Position numbers and translations under genes: made by a program. From Candidatus Zixiibacteriota bacterium (GTDB lineage Bacteria > Zixibacteria > MSB-5A5 > GN15 > FEB-12): a DNA stretch of 64,000 nucleotides. The notes beneath the pieces are model-generated. The model ran no database searches. It was not told where the DNA came from and worked only from the letters and a program-made list of their open reading frames with translations. Every line of letters starts with the position of its first letter. The stretch's first letter is position 1. The DNA lies in NCBI GenBank assembly GCA_040752815.1, contig JBFMGC010000008.1, positions 19,151 through 83,150 of the forward strand, read 5' to 3'. Shown here in pieces: positions 17,375 to 26,126 of this stretch.

Positions 17375-19107
17375 GCTATTCCCGCGTCAAGCCGATCCGC
17401 CCGGTCCATCTTTTCTCAGTAATCACATTTGTGGCAGCAGCGATCCTCTTGGCATGTGCCGAGGTCGCTCCGCCGCCGGGGGGAGAGGTCGATCGCACCG
17501 GCCCGCAGCTTATTGAGTCGTACCCGGCCGCCGGGGCGCTCGGAGTCGAGGTCGGATACCAGATCAGGCTTACGTTTTCCGAGACCATCGTCAAGCCGGA
17601 GCAGGGAGGCGCGGTGTACATATCGCCCCGCCCGGCGCAACCGCCGCAGATAAAATGGGAAAAGGACCGGGTAGTTATAAACCTGGCAGAGGGCTTTCTT
17701 TCGAACCAGACGTATGTTGTTTCAATCAGCACCGCGATCAGCGATCTCAGGCGCAATCGCTTGGATAGCGCCGTGACGCTCGCTTTTTCTACGGGCCAGA
17801 GCATTGACAGCGGAGTGGTGACCGGAAGTGTGGCAACCGCTGAAAACAAACCGGCAGCGGGTTGGACGGTTGCGCTTTTCGACCAGGGCACGCTGGGAGA
17901 TTACCACCTGATTGATTCTGTGTATCCCGATTATCTCACCACCGTAAGTGGAGCAGGACAGTTTCGCTTGCAGTATCTTCCGGACCGCAGCTTTGATTTG
18001 ATTGCATTCGAGGACAAGAACCGCGACGAGCTATTTAACCCGGCGGCTGAGTCATTTGCACTACCGGATCGCGAGATTGCTGTCGGTGTTGACGTGCGGT
18101 TGGACCGGCTTCACTTGGTTGGAACCGACTACGATTCACTGGCGCCGGCGATTCTATCGGCCACGGCCACCAAAGATCGGCTGCTCCGAGTGAGGTTGAA
18201 CCGCAAGATCGATCCTGCCTACATGCTGTCGCATCTTGGGGAAACCATTATGAGCAGTCTCGCCAACACGGCCGGTCCAGCTTTGGCTTGTGAGGGCATC
18301 GCCGAGTCCGGGGTTGAACTGACCGACATCGTCACAGCGTATTTTCCCGGTCTTGCGGACGGGGCCTATCGACTGTCGCTTACTTACCGCGATGGTATGC
18401 CGCCGCTTACACGGGATTCGGTGCTCATTAAGCTGCAATCAGACGACGTACTTCCTGAGATAGTCTCGTTCCGACCCGGGGACAGGCCCGTGTTCGTCAA
18501 CCAGGTCGAGGTTTCACTGGCCTTTTCGGAGCCGGTCGCCCGTGATAAGATCGGCGATCAGACTTTCACGCTCTGGGAAGGGGAAGCGACCCTATCACTC
18601 AGACAGACGTGGGACGATCCGTTTCGTCTGAGACTGGATCCCGAGCGCCTCAACGCGGGCAGCAAATATCGACTCGATGTCACGGAATTTGATATTCGCG
18701 ACCTCAGCGGCAACGCGCTCGGGGACTCGCTCAGGTCATATAATTTTGCGACCCTGGATGATGACTCGGTCGGTTCAATTTCCGGTCGCATCGTTGTAGC
18801 GCTGCCGGACAAGAATAGACAGACGGCGAGATTGTCGTTCGCCGAGGTCGAATCCAAACGCGAGTTCCCGCTGAAAGTGGAGGCCTCGCAGACACCTGGG
18901 GTGCAATCAGAGAGCCGGGACTTTGCGATAAATGTCCCACCGGGGATGTACCTCCTGAGCGGCTATCTCGATTCAAATGGCGATGGCAAGTTGACGCCCG
19001 GCTCAATTCGGCCGTATCACCTCGCTGAAACGGTGGCGATTCTCACGGATACGATAACGGTCCGCGCGCGGTTTGAGACGGCCGAGATTGAGTTGAAATT
19101 CGAGTAG
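17371..19107 (+). CDS. Ig-like-domain (Big_5/SbsA type) lipoprotein
   Basis: 578 residues from TTG 17371, which overlaps the previous stop (TTGA). A signal peptide ends in lipobox ILLAC (Cys about 30). Directly after come PPPGGEVDRTGPQLIESYP and a bacterial Ig-like fold (LTFSETIV...SNQTYVVSIST), a layout well known in Bacteroidetes lipoproteins. A second Ig-like copy lies at about 370-470 (VEVSLAFSEPVARDKIG...LSGNALGDSL). The C-terminal part resembles SdrD-type or carboxypeptidase regulatory folds (LLSGYLDSNGDGKLTPG). No catalytic motif. Probably a surface or periplasmic structural protein working with the TPR lipoprotein. Confidence 0.8.
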   Translation: MSYSRVKPIRPVHLFSVITFVAAAILLACAEVAPPPGGEVDRTGPQLIESYPAAGALGVEVGYQIRLTFSETIVKPEQGGAVYISPRPAQPPQIKWEKDRVVINLAEGFLSNQTYVVSISTAISDLRRNRLDSAVTLAFSTGQSIDSGVVTGSVATAENKPAAGWTVALFDQGTLGDYHLIDSVYPDYLTTVSGAGQFRLQYLPDRSFDLIAFEDKNRDELFNPAAESFALPDREIAVGVDVRLDRLHLVGTDYDSLAPAILSATATKDRLLRVRLNRKIDPAYMLSHLGETIMSSLANTAGPALACEGIAESGVELTDIVTAYFPGLADGAYRLSLTYRDGMPPLTRDSVLIKLQSDDVLPEIVSFRPGDRPVFVNQVEVSLAFSEPVARDKIGDQTFTLWEGEATLSLRQTWDDPFRLRLDPERLNAGSKYRLDVTEFDIRDLSGNALGDSLRSYNFATLDDDSVGSISGRIVVALPDKNRQTARLSFAEVESKREFPLKVEASQTPGVQSESRDFAINVPPGMYLLSGYLDSNGDGKLTPGSIRPYHLAETVAILTDTITVRARFETAEIELKFE

Positions 19108-19131
19108 AGGGACCGCGGGAGGTGTGGGGCC

Positions 19132-19313
19132 GTCGGGCAGGGTCGCCCGAGGGCGCACAAGCCGATTCGTGCGTGGTGGACGTCCTCGCCCACCACGGCC
19201 CCCGGTTCAGCAGAGCATCCACTTCGCCCCCAGTGCCTGGGCGCACCGGGAGGTACGCCTGGCGCTGTCTCGACCGTTCAGTTAGGGCTTATGGGTCGCC
19301 CGACGGCACGCCG
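19132..19313. repeat. Cluster of GC-rich hairpin words
   Basis: The 225-base gap between the convergent Ig-like and OmpA-like genes holds TCGGGC AGGGTC GCCCGA (19133-19150), the GAGGAC-core hairpin at 19173-19196, and GGGTCGCCCGACGGC near 19293. The same words occur in 9265-9470 and 27078-27091. I see no gene in this gap. Confidence 0.55.
19173..19196. repeat. Dispersed hairpin with GAGGAC core
   Basis: GTGGTGGACG TCCT CGCCCACCAC: a 10-base stem with one G-T pair. Read on the minus strand, the core is CGAGGACGT, as at 9391-9416 and 52626-52643, with an unrelated stem. Confidence 0.6.
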
Positions 19314-19332
19314 TATCAAGAGCTCGCAGGAC

Positions 19333-19917
19333 TTACTGAGGCAAACCCCAAATCGAAAGCATCACCCGGCGATTCCTGGACGATGCATTCCGCTCGTCGG
19401 GCATCGCCACCGGTTTCTGCTCGCCGAACGAGTTGATGAACATGCGGTACAGCGATATGCCGAACTTGTCAGCCAGGTATCGCTTGGCGGCATTAGCCCG
19501 TTTTTCGCCCAACACCAGGTTGTAGGAGGCCGAACCGGTCTTGTCGGTGTGGCCGGTGATTTCGATCAGGGCGTGGGGTATCTGTTCGAGTTTGGTCCCG
19601 GCCTCGTTGAGAATCGATCCGGCAATCCCGTCGATATCGTAGCTGTCGAAGGCGAAATTAATCTCACCCGACCAGATCACCTGGTAGTTCTCAAATCCGG
19701 AGGCCTTGTTGATGGCAAGATCGGCCTTGGCCTCGAGTTGCTGGGCGAGTTGTTGAAACTTGGCTATGTCGGCATCGGATTTCTCCTGCGCGGCCTGGAT
19801 TTGGCTTGTGGTTTTGGCCTCGGACGCCGCTATCTGCTCCGCCACGTAATCCTTGTTTACGCCGCAGCCGGCTAAGATCAGAAAAGCCGGAACGATAAGA
19901 ATGATTGAAGCTCTCAT
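19333..19917 (-). CDS. OmpA/Pal-like peptidoglycan-binding lipoprotein
   Basis: 194 residues. A signal peptide ends in lipobox LILAGC (Cys 18). Then comes a heptad-rich helix (about 25-75, QIAASEAKTTSQIQ onward), like a short Lpp-type coiled coil, and a C-terminal OmpA domain with INFAFDSYDID, ITGHTDKTGSASYNLVLGEKR and RNRRVMLSI. The family binds diaminopimelate of murein and tethers the outer membrane. The start has a GAGAGG ribosome site. It lies 106 bases downstream of the sugar permease stop on the same strand, possibly as the last gene of that transcript. Confidence 0.9.
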   Translation of the reverse strand: MRASIILIVPAFLILAGCGVNKDYVAEQIAASEAKTTSQIQAAQEKSDADIAKFQQLAQQLEAKADLAINKASGFENYQVIWSGEINFAFDSYDIDGIAGSILNEAGTKLEQIPHALIEITGHTDKTGSASYNLVLGEKRANAAKRYLADKFGISLYRMFINSFGEQKPVAMPDERNASSRNRRVMLSIWGLPQ

Positions 19918-20023
19918 ACCTCTCTATCCTTTCGTTTTTACACTCTTCTCTCAACGAGTTTGATGGCTGTATGCTATCCGGTTCGGACAGACGGCGCAAG
20001 CGAATTACTTTGTCTAACCGGAG

Positions 20024-20851
20024 TCACTGTTTTATCGCGCCGGCCGTAATGCCGGAAACAATATGGCGCTGCGTAAACAGAAACACGATAAGAATCGGCA
20101 GCACGGCGACACTGGAACCGGCCATCAGGTGGGGCCAGTCGATCGCCTGGTGGCCCTGGTACATGGCCAGCGCCACCGGCAGCGTTCGCAGCGACTCGCG
20201 CGAGGTCAGAATGAACGGGAACAGAAACGAGTTCCAGTTCGTGAAAAATACCTGTATCGCCAGCACCGCCAGGGCCGGCTTGCACAGCGGCATAACGACA
20301 CCGAAGATAATCCGCAGTTCGCCGGCGCCGTCGACTCGCGCCGCTTCCTCCATCGCTACCGGCATCGAATCGATGTACTGTTTTACAAGAAAGATCCCGA
20401 TTGGATTCACCAGCCAGGGGAGAATCAGGGCCCAGTAAGAGTCGTAAATGCCCGCCTTCAAACAGATTAGATAGAGGGGAATTATCACGATGTGGGCGGG
20501 GATCATAAGTACGATCAGTACCGCGCCGAAAAGCAGCTTGTGCGTGATAAGGCGATAACGCGCCAGTCCGTAGGCCGCCATGAAGCAGAAGGCGATGTTG
20601 CCCAGTGTCACTACGGTACCCACGAGAACCGAATTGAAAAGCGCCCGCCCGAGACCCGCCTGCGTGAACAAGTCACGGAAATTCTGGACTGTCCAGGACG
20701 CCGCGGCCAGGGCGCCAAGACCGAGACTGTCGCCGGGCAGCATAAAAGCCACTCGGAACATCCAGGCAAGAGGGAAAAGCATGACAACCGCTGCGAAAAC
20801 GAGCAAGGCGTATCGCCCCATCGCTGCCACAGGATATCCGCGGGTTACCAT
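20024..20851 (-). CDS. Carbohydrate ABC importer, inner-membrane permease (MalG/UgpE type)
   Basis: 275 residues, six predicted helices. It carries the EAA loop (MEEAARVDGAGELRIIFGVV) that docks the ATPase, and the characteristic end (TQRHIVSGITAGAIKQ). It forms the channel with the neighbouring MalF-type subunit, whose stop it overlaps by 7 bases. No ATPase gene is present in the cluster, so a shared multitask ATPase encoded elsewhere is likely. Confidence 0.93.
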   Translation of the reverse strand: MVTRGYPVAAMGRYALLVFAAVVMLFPLAWMFRVAFMLPGDSLGLGALAAASWTVQNFRDLFTQAGLGRALFNSVLVGTVVTLGNIAFCFMAAYGLARYRLITHKLLFGAVLIVLMIPAHIVIIPLYLICLKAGIYDSYWALILPWLVNPIGIFLVKQYIDSMPVAMEEAARVDGAGELRIIFGVVMPLCKPALAVLAIQVFFTNWNSFLFPFILTSRESLRTLPVALAMYQGHQAIDWPHLMAGSSVAVLPILIVFLFTQRHIVSGITAGAIKQ

Positions 20852-21711
20852 GCGGTCGATCTCCTGCGCATGAGAAGAAACTGGGGGATTGAAAACAGAC
20901 CGATTATCACAAATAACACGTAAGCCGCCGCCGAGGCATAACCGAGACGGAAGGCTGTAGTGAGACCCTGTTCGTAGATGAAATAGACGCCGGTCGAGGT
21001 ATCAAACTTACCTTTGGTCATCACGAAGATCTCCACGAACACCTGGAACGACTTGATGGAGTTGATTACGATTACGAACAGAGCCACCGGCCTGAGAAGC
21101 GGGAGCGTGACCGAGAAGAAAGTTCGGACCGGTCCGGCTCCGGCGATTTCCGCCGCCTCGTATAGCTCGTCCGGAATGCTCTTGAGACCGGCCAGAAAGA
21201 TCAGCATGTAGTAGCCGACCGACATCCACACGTCCATGGCCATAATCGCGTACAGGGCTGTCGAGTCGCTGTACAAGAAGCCGTGCTCGGGAGGTGAAAA
21301 CCCGGCCATCTCTGCCAGTAGGGCGATGTAACCTCCGCGCGAGAGAAGATTCGTGAAAACCAGCGCGATGACGACCATCGATGTAATCGACGGCAGGAAG
21401 AACGCCGAGCGAAAGAAGGCCCGTCCCCGGAACTGCCGGTTGACCAGGAGCGCCATGGCCAGGGCGAGCACGGTGGTGACAGGAATCGTCCCCAGTACGA
21501 AGACGAACGTGTTCTTCAGAGCACCGAGAAAATCAGGATCGGCAAACAGTTCCTGATAGTTGGGAAGGCCTATCCAGTTGGATGCGCCGGACAGCAAGCC
21601 GTAGTCGGTAAAACTCATCGCCAGGGAGTACAATACCGGGAACGCCCAGAAGAGAGCGAATGTGACTGTCCACGGAGAGGACAGGACGAGGCCGGCGTAA
21701 CGGGCGCGCAT
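20845..21711 (-). CDS. Carbohydrate ABC importer, inner-membrane permease (MalF/UgpA type)
   Basis: 288 residues, six helices, with EAA loop LYEAAEIAGAGPVRTFFSVT. N-terminal signature: SPWTVTFALFWAFPVLYSLAMSFTDY. It pairs with the MalG-type subunit downstream. Its ATG shares one base with the stop of the solute-binding gene (TAATG), so all three importer genes are translated in series. Confidence 0.93.
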   Translation of the reverse strand: MRARYAGLVLSSPWTVTFALFWAFPVLYSLAMSFTDYGLLSGASNWIGLPNYQELFADPDFLGALKNTFVFVLGTIPVTTVLALAMALLVNRQFRGRAFFRSAFFLPSITSMVVIALVFTNLLSRGGYIALLAEMAGFSPPEHGFLYSDSTALYAIMAMDVWMSVGYYMLIFLAGLKSIPDELYEAAEIAGAGPVRTFFSVTLPLLRPVALFVIVINSIKSFQVFVEIFVMTKGKFDTSTGVYFIYEQGLTTAFRLGYASAAAYVLFVIIGLFSIPQFLLMRRRSTAW

Positions 21712-22976
21712 TATTTTCGGCGCAGTTCGGTGATGGACTTTTGGAGTCGGTAGAGGGTCTGTCCGGGAAGCGAGTCGTGAAACAGCACTTCCTCGACCGC
21801 TTTCTCGATCTCAGCTTCCATGTACACCCAATCCGGGTCGACCGGCGGATGCTCAGAGAGATTTAGCTGTTTGATAAAAGTCTGCAGGTACAGGTTGTCC
21901 TGGAAGTACCGGTCCAGTTGCGCCTGCAAGCTCGACGGATTCGCCGAGCGATTGGCCTTACAGAAGCTCACCTGGTTCTCCGGCGAGGCGACGAATTGTA
22001 TCAGTTTCAAGGCGGCGTCTTTGTTCGCGGAGGCAGCGTTGATCGCAAGAAACTCACCGCCCCCGAACGACCTTCCCGGATACGGTGTGCTCCTGAGCAT
22101 CGGCGCCGACGGTCGACTGAGGTTTACGGCCGGATCGGGGCCGGGGATCATGGAGGTGGCAAAGTCAATTTCGCGCTTTTCCAATTCAATTCTCTTCAGC
22201 AGCCAGTCTCCGGATATGATCATCCCGACCTTGCCCTCGAGGAAGGCTTCCTCGATACCCCGCTGATCGGCAACATAGCCGCAGCAATCATGCAGGCGCT
22301 TGTAGAACTTGAGAGCGTCGACCGCAGACTGCGCCGAGACCACGCAGTAGCGGCCATCGTCAGAAAGCACGTGAGCGCCCGATGACCAAAAAAACGGCAT
22401 GAACTTTTTGTAGAGGCGGTGTTTTTCAGCCGTATTCGAGCCCCAGCCGTACACTCCAATGGGGAGCGACTTGACTTTTCTGGCTGCTTCTTCCAGTTGT
22501 GCCCAGGAGACCGGTAGAAAGTCCTTGTTGTAGCCGGCTTTGGACAACAATTGTCGGTTCAGGAAGAGCACTCGTGTTCCCAGTATCCACGGTTGGGCAT
22601 AAATGCGTCCCTGGTATGTGGCCATCGACCAGCCATGATACTCCTCCAGTCTCGGAGTTACCGAATCGGTCAGGTCGGCCAGGTGCCCGGAGGCCGCGAA
22701 CTGCGCGATCCAGTCGGAACCAAGTTCAACCACGTCCGGGGCCGAGCCCGACGCAAACGCAATGGCGATCTTTTCATGGCCGTTGGCCCAGGTGAGATCA
22801 GTCACGATTACTTCGATGTCCGGGTTCTGTCGCTGAAACTCGGCGACGATTGCGTTTATGGTCGGCTTGATTTCCGGATCGGTCCAGAACTGCCACCACC
22901 CAATAGTAGCTTGAGCGGCGGGACACGGCGTCCGCCACAGAACAAGGACAAGGCAAAGTGACAAAATCAGGCGCAT
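21711..22976 (-). CDS. Family 1 extracellular sugar-binding protein of the ABC importer
   Basis: 421 residues with a Sec signal peptide (LSLCLVLVLWRTPCPAAQA) and no convincing lipobox, fitting a free periplasmic protein. It has the SBP family 1 pattern (FQRQNPDIEV, APDVVELGSDWIAQFAASG, GKVGMIISGDWLL, AASANKDAALKLIQFVASPE). It delivers an oligosaccharide or polyol to the two permeases behind it; the ligand cannot be told. Ribosome site GGAGA lies 7 bases before the ATG. First gene of the importer operon; the upstream 100 bases hold an AT-rich stretch that may be the promoter. Confidence 0.92.
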   Translation of the reverse strand: MRLILSLCLVLVLWRTPCPAAQATIGWWQFWTDPEIKPTINAIVAEFQRQNPDIEVIVTDLTWANGHEKIAIAFASGSAPDVVELGSDWIAQFAASGHLADLTDSVTPRLEEYHGWSMATYQGRIYAQPWILGTRVLFLNRQLLSKAGYNKDFLPVSWAQLEEAARKVKSLPIGVYGWGSNTAEKHRLYKKFMPFFWSSGAHVLSDDGRYCVVSAQSAVDALKFYKRLHDCCGYVADQRGIEEAFLEGKVGMIISGDWLLKRIELEKREIDFATSMIPGPDPAVNLSRPSAPMLRSTPYPGRSFGGGEFLAINAASANKDAALKLIQFVASPENQVSFCKANRSANPSSLQAQLDRYFQDNLYLQTFIKQLNLSEHPPVDPDWVYMEAEIEKAVEEVLFHDSLPGQTLYRLQKSITELRRK

Positions 22977-23082
22977 GGTTCATTCTCCGAGCAGGAGATA
23001 AAGAAAACGAGGATTCGCCCGCAGGGTCAATAAAAATATCTTTTTGTTGATCGCGTCGGTTCTTCCGTGAATCAGTGGCGGC

Positions 23083-23898
23083 GTGACAATTGCTAGTGCA
23101 CTCATGCTGTGGGCATTCTCCGAAGGGCTTTGGATCGACCTCGCCAAAGTGCCGGTATTGGTGGGCACCTGTATATGTGTTATAGTCGTTCTTTATACCA
23201 CTTACCACCGCAAGAGCCGGCTGGAGTATCACATCAGGGAAATCCAGGGGCTCAAGGCGATCGAGGAGGCGATTGGCCGCGCCACCGAAATGGCCCGCCC
23301 CCTGCTGTTCACGCCCGGCTGGGGGGGCGATATCCAGCGACCAACCACGATTGCCTCGATGAATATCCTCGGTCACGTGGCGGAGACCACCGCCCGCTAC
23401 GACTGTCCGCTGATATATCCCACCCATGATCCGGTAATCATGTCGGTGGCCCAGGAAGTAATCAAAGAGAGCTACGCCCGTGCCGGATACTCCGATCGCG
23501 TTCGCCCGGACAATATCACCTACGTATCGTCGTCGCAATTCGGCTACGCCGCCGCAGTCGATGGCCTGATCAGCCGCCTTGAACCGGCATCGGTTTTCCT
23601 GCTCGGCACTTTCGAGGCCGAGTCTTTGATTCTGGCCGAAACCGGGAATTCGGTTGGGGCGATTCAAATCGCCGGCACCGACTCGACCATTCAACTGGCG
23701 TTTTTTATCGTTGCCTGTGACTATACTCTGATAGGGGAGGAGTTGTTTGCGGCGTCCGGATATCTTTCGGACGACCAGACAATCAAAGCATCAGTCAGGG
23801 CGCAGGACATGCTCAAGATCGCGATTGCAGCGCTCCTGATTGTCGCAGTTGTCTGGGTTACGGTTGATCCTCTTTCGACTTGGTGGAGATTCGAATGA
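23083..23898 (+). CDS. DUF6754-like membrane-anchored protein of unknown function
   Basis: 271 residues from GTG 23083. Two N-terminal helices (about 1-15, 24-38) and one near the C-terminus (about 245-262) enclose a conserved-looking soluble domain with RPLLFTPGWGGDIQRPTT, NILGHVAETTARYDCPLIYP and AGTDSTIQLAFFIVACDYTL. I recall this pattern from DUF6754 proteins in Chloroflexi and candidate phyla; that assignment is from memory. No known catalytic motif. First gene of a four-gene set with overlapping stops and starts (ATGA, GTGA, TGATG), so the products are probably subunits of one membrane assembly. Confidence 0.8.
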   Translation: MTIASALMLWAFSEGLWIDLAKVPVLVGTCICVIVVLYTTYHRKSRLEYHIREIQGLKAIEEAIGRATEMARPLLFTPGWGGDIQRPTTIASMNILGHVAETTARYDCPLIYPTHDPVIMSVAQEVIKESYARAGYSDRVRPDNITYVSSSQFGYAAAVDGLISRLEPASVFLLGTFEAESLILAETGNSVGAIQIAGTDSTIQLAFFIVACDYTLIGEELFAASGYLSDDQTIKASVRAQDMLKIAIAALLIVAVVWVTVDPLSTWWRFE

Positions 23899-24521
23899 GA
23901 CGCCGCCTGCCCCAGATAATCTGCGGCCTCTTTGGCCTTGTCTTACTCGTACTCTATTTCTCAAGCCATGCGACGGCCAAAACTCTCAATCTGCTCATAT
24001 TGGTGGAATACTACCAGATCATATTCGCTTTCACGCTGCTGGTCGGTGTAGTGAGTTTTGTTCGGGTGAATCTCCAGTCGATCGAGCGCGGCCAGGACCG
24101 GCCTTATCGAGTGATTTCGCTTCTCGGTCTGGCGGCTATGCCTGTCACTGCTGCGCTCTGGGGAATCGGCGGCGGCTCACCATTCATGTGGCTGTTCGGC
24201 AACGTGCAGGTGCCGCTGCAATCTACTGTCTTTGCGTTGCTGGCGTTCTTTGTGGCATCGGCATCGTATCGCGGTTTCCGGGCGCACTCTGTTCCCGCAG
24301 CAGTGTTGCTAGTCTCGGCGGTGCTGATATTGCTCAGCCGCTCCGATCTCGGAGGATTTGTATCGACATACATTACTCCCGTGGCAGAGTGGGTCCGCAA
24401 TAATCCGTCGATGTCTGCCCGCCGCGCGATACTGATCGGCATCGGTCTGGGTTCGCTCACCACGTCATTGCGCGTAATTCTTGGGATCGAGCGCACCTGG
24501 CTCGGAGGGGAGAGCCGGTGA
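23895..24521 (+). CDS. Polytopic membrane protein, cassette subunit 2
   Basis: 208 residues, not recognised. The ATG at 23895 overlaps the previous stop (ATGA). About six predicted helices with short loops: helices near 8-24, 35-55, 75-93, 105-120, 130-147 and 176-192. A short cytoplasmic or periplasmic loop NLQSIERGQDRPYRV lies between helices 2 and 3. It looks like the membrane core that would hold the soluble domains of the flanking two proteins. No transporter motif seen. Confidence 0.78.
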   Translation: MRRRLPQIICGLFGLVLLVLYFSSHATAKTLNLLILVEYYQIIFAFTLLVGVVSFVRVNLQSIERGQDRPYRVISLLGLAAMPVTAALWGIGGGSPFMWLFGNVQVPLQSTVFALLAFFVASASYRGFRAHSVPAAVLLVSAVLILLSRSDLGGFVSTYITPVAEWVRNNPSMSARRAILIGIGLGSLTTSLRVILGIERTWLGGESR

Positions 24522-25327
24522 AAATCGCCGCCCGACACTACTGCTTCATCGGCCTGGCGGTTGTCGTCGTGATCGCCATGCTGATCGACTACCGTCCGGA
24601 ACTCGAGGTCTCCGATGAAAGCCGTCGGATGTTCGAGTACCTTGACAGCCTCCCTGAGGGATCGCTGCTCCTGATCTCATTTGATCATGAAGCCTCGGCC
24701 ATGCCGGAGATCAGGCCGCTCGCCCTGGCGCTGCTTCGCCATGCATTCGCCAGGCGCCATAGACTTATAGGTATCGCTCTTATGGCTGAGGGAACCGGAA
24801 TCGGCTACGGCCTCATGAACCAGATGGCGAAAGAGTACAATTGCGAGTACGGTTCAGACTACGTGTATCTCGGCTTCAAACCGCAGTATATCGCCGCGAT
24901 ACTATCGATGGGCGAATCACTCCCGCAGACTTTTCCTGACGATTACACCGGGCGAGCCTGGGCTGACCTGTCGATGCTGGCCGGTGTCCGAAACTACGGC
25001 GACCTGGCCGGAGTGATTTCGATTGCCGACGGCTCCATGGTCATGCACTGGGTCGAGTATGGCAAGGGGCGCTACGGGGTACCGGTCTCAGCGTTTGTTG
25101 CTGCGGCGATGGTGACCACGTTCGATCCATACCTGGCATCAGGGCAGTTAACCGCGATGGTAGGTGGGCTGCGGGGTGCAGCCGAATACGAACAACTGAT
25201 CGGGCGCCCGGGAGCCGGGGCGCGGGCGATGCTCGCCCAGACCAGCATGCATATATATGTGGTAGCGCTTATAGTCATCGGCAATGTTGTCTATTTTGTT
25301 GGTCGACGGAAGGGGAGAGGACGCTGA
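24518..25327 (+). CDS. Bitopic membrane protein with large soluble domain, cassette subunit 3
   Basis: 269 residues from GTG 24518 (GTGA overlap). One helix at about 10-24 and one at about 243-260 bracket a roughly 215-residue domain. That domain begins LPEGSLLLISFDHEASAMPE and continues with MAEGTGIGYGLMNQMAKEYN and YVYLGFKPQYIAAILSMGES, an alternating strand-helix order suggesting a Rossmann-like sandwich. Its architecture (helix, sandwich, helix) mirrors subunit 1, so the two may be distant homologues forming a pseudo-dimer. Function unknown. Confidence 0.78.
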   Translation: MKIAARHYCFIGLAVVVVIAMLIDYRPELEVSDESRRMFEYLDSLPEGSLLLISFDHEASAMPEIRPLALALLRHAFARRHRLIGIALMAEGTGIGYGLMNQMAKEYNCEYGSDYVYLGFKPQYIAAILSMGESLPQTFPDDYTGRAWADLSMLAGVRNYGDLAGVISIADGSMVMHWVEYGKGRYGVPVSAFVAAAMVTTFDPYLASGQLTAMVGGLRGAAEYEQLIGRPGAGARAMLAQTSMHIYVVALIVIGNVVYFVGRRKGRGR

Positions 25328-25941
25328 TGGACTGGGCTACCATTCTTGCCGGTCTCCTGACCCTGGCGGTACTCTCGTTTCTTTACCGCGACAACCCGGT
25401 TTACAAAACGGCCGAGTCGCTTCTGGTCGGCCTTTCGATTGGGTACTTCTTAGTCATTACCTGGAACAACTCCCTCCTGGCCCTGCTGGTTGCGCCGCTG
25501 TTCGGGCAGGGACGTCTGAGCCTGGTGGTTCCGCTGGTGCTCGGCCTGATGATGTTCGGGCGGTTCCACTCCAAGACGGCGGTCTGGTCCAGAATTCCTA
25601 TCGCGGTGCTTATCGGCTCCGGCGCCGGGGTGGCAATTCCCGCGATGCTGGGCGCTCGCACCATGGCCCAGATCTCGGATACGGTTCGGCCGCTGTGGAG
25701 CGAATCGGGTGTTCCTGACCTGTCGGTTCTGGTTGTCCTGGTTGGGGTGCTGTGCACGCTCGCCTACTTCTACTTTAGCCGGGAGCATCGCGGGTGGTTT
25801 GGTCACACGGCGAAACTGGGCACCTGGTTTCTGATGATATTTTTCGGCACCACTTTCGGGTACACGGTCATGTCACGGATGTCGACGTTGATCGGTCGTG
25901 TCGAATTCCTCCTTTGCGACTTCCTGCGCCTCACCCGTTAG
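25327..25941 (+). CDS. Polytopic membrane protein, cassette subunit 4
   Basis: 204 residues, ATG at 25327 in a TGATG overlap with the previous stop. About six helices. Conserved-looking pieces are YRDNPVYKTAESLLVGLSIG near the N-terminus and the final MIFFGTTFGYTVMSRMSTLI. This pairs with subunit 2 as a second multispan partner. No enzyme or transporter motif is visible. Tight coupling says that its amount must match the other three. Confidence 0.78.
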   Translation: MDWATILAGLLTLAVLSFLYRDNPVYKTAESLLVGLSIGYFLVITWNNSLLALLVAPLFGQGRLSLVVPLVLGLMMFGRFHSKTAVWSRIPIAVLIGSGAGVAIPAMLGARTMAQISDTVRPLWSESGVPDLSVLVVLVGVLCTLAYFYFSREHRGWFGHTAKLGTWFLMIFFGTTFGYTVMSRMSTLIGRVEFLLCDFLRLTR

Positions 25942-25944
25942 ACT

Positions 25945-26067
25945 ATGGCCCTTCACTGCCCGCGGTGTCATATTGCCATGAAGGAGCAGAAGCGCAGTTT
26001 TCATAAGTGTCGCAAGTGGATCTGCCCGAAGTGCCGGTTTGTCCGTTTTCAGACTGTCAGGAAGTGA
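25945..26067 (+). CDS. 40-residue zinc-ribbon microprotein
   Basis: ATG 25945 to TGA 26067, starting three bases after the stop of the membrane cassette. Translation begins MALHCPRCHIAMKEQ and ends CPKCRFVRFQTVRK. Two CxxC knuckles (Cys 5/8 and 27/30) are 18 residues apart, with an extra Cys at 22, and the protein is very basic (Lys/Arg/His). This fits a four-Cys zinc ribbon that may bind nucleic acid. No strong ribosome site precedes it, so it may be read by coupling to subunit 4. The Cys spacing is the main evidence; a chance frame is possible. Confidence 0.6.
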   Translation: MALHCPRCHIAMKEQKRSFHKCRKWICPKCRFVRFQTVRK

Positions 26068-26126
26068 TGGCATCGAGCGGATTTCCTGCGTAAAAGTAGG
26101 GTGTGACCGGTTGAATACGTGGGCGT

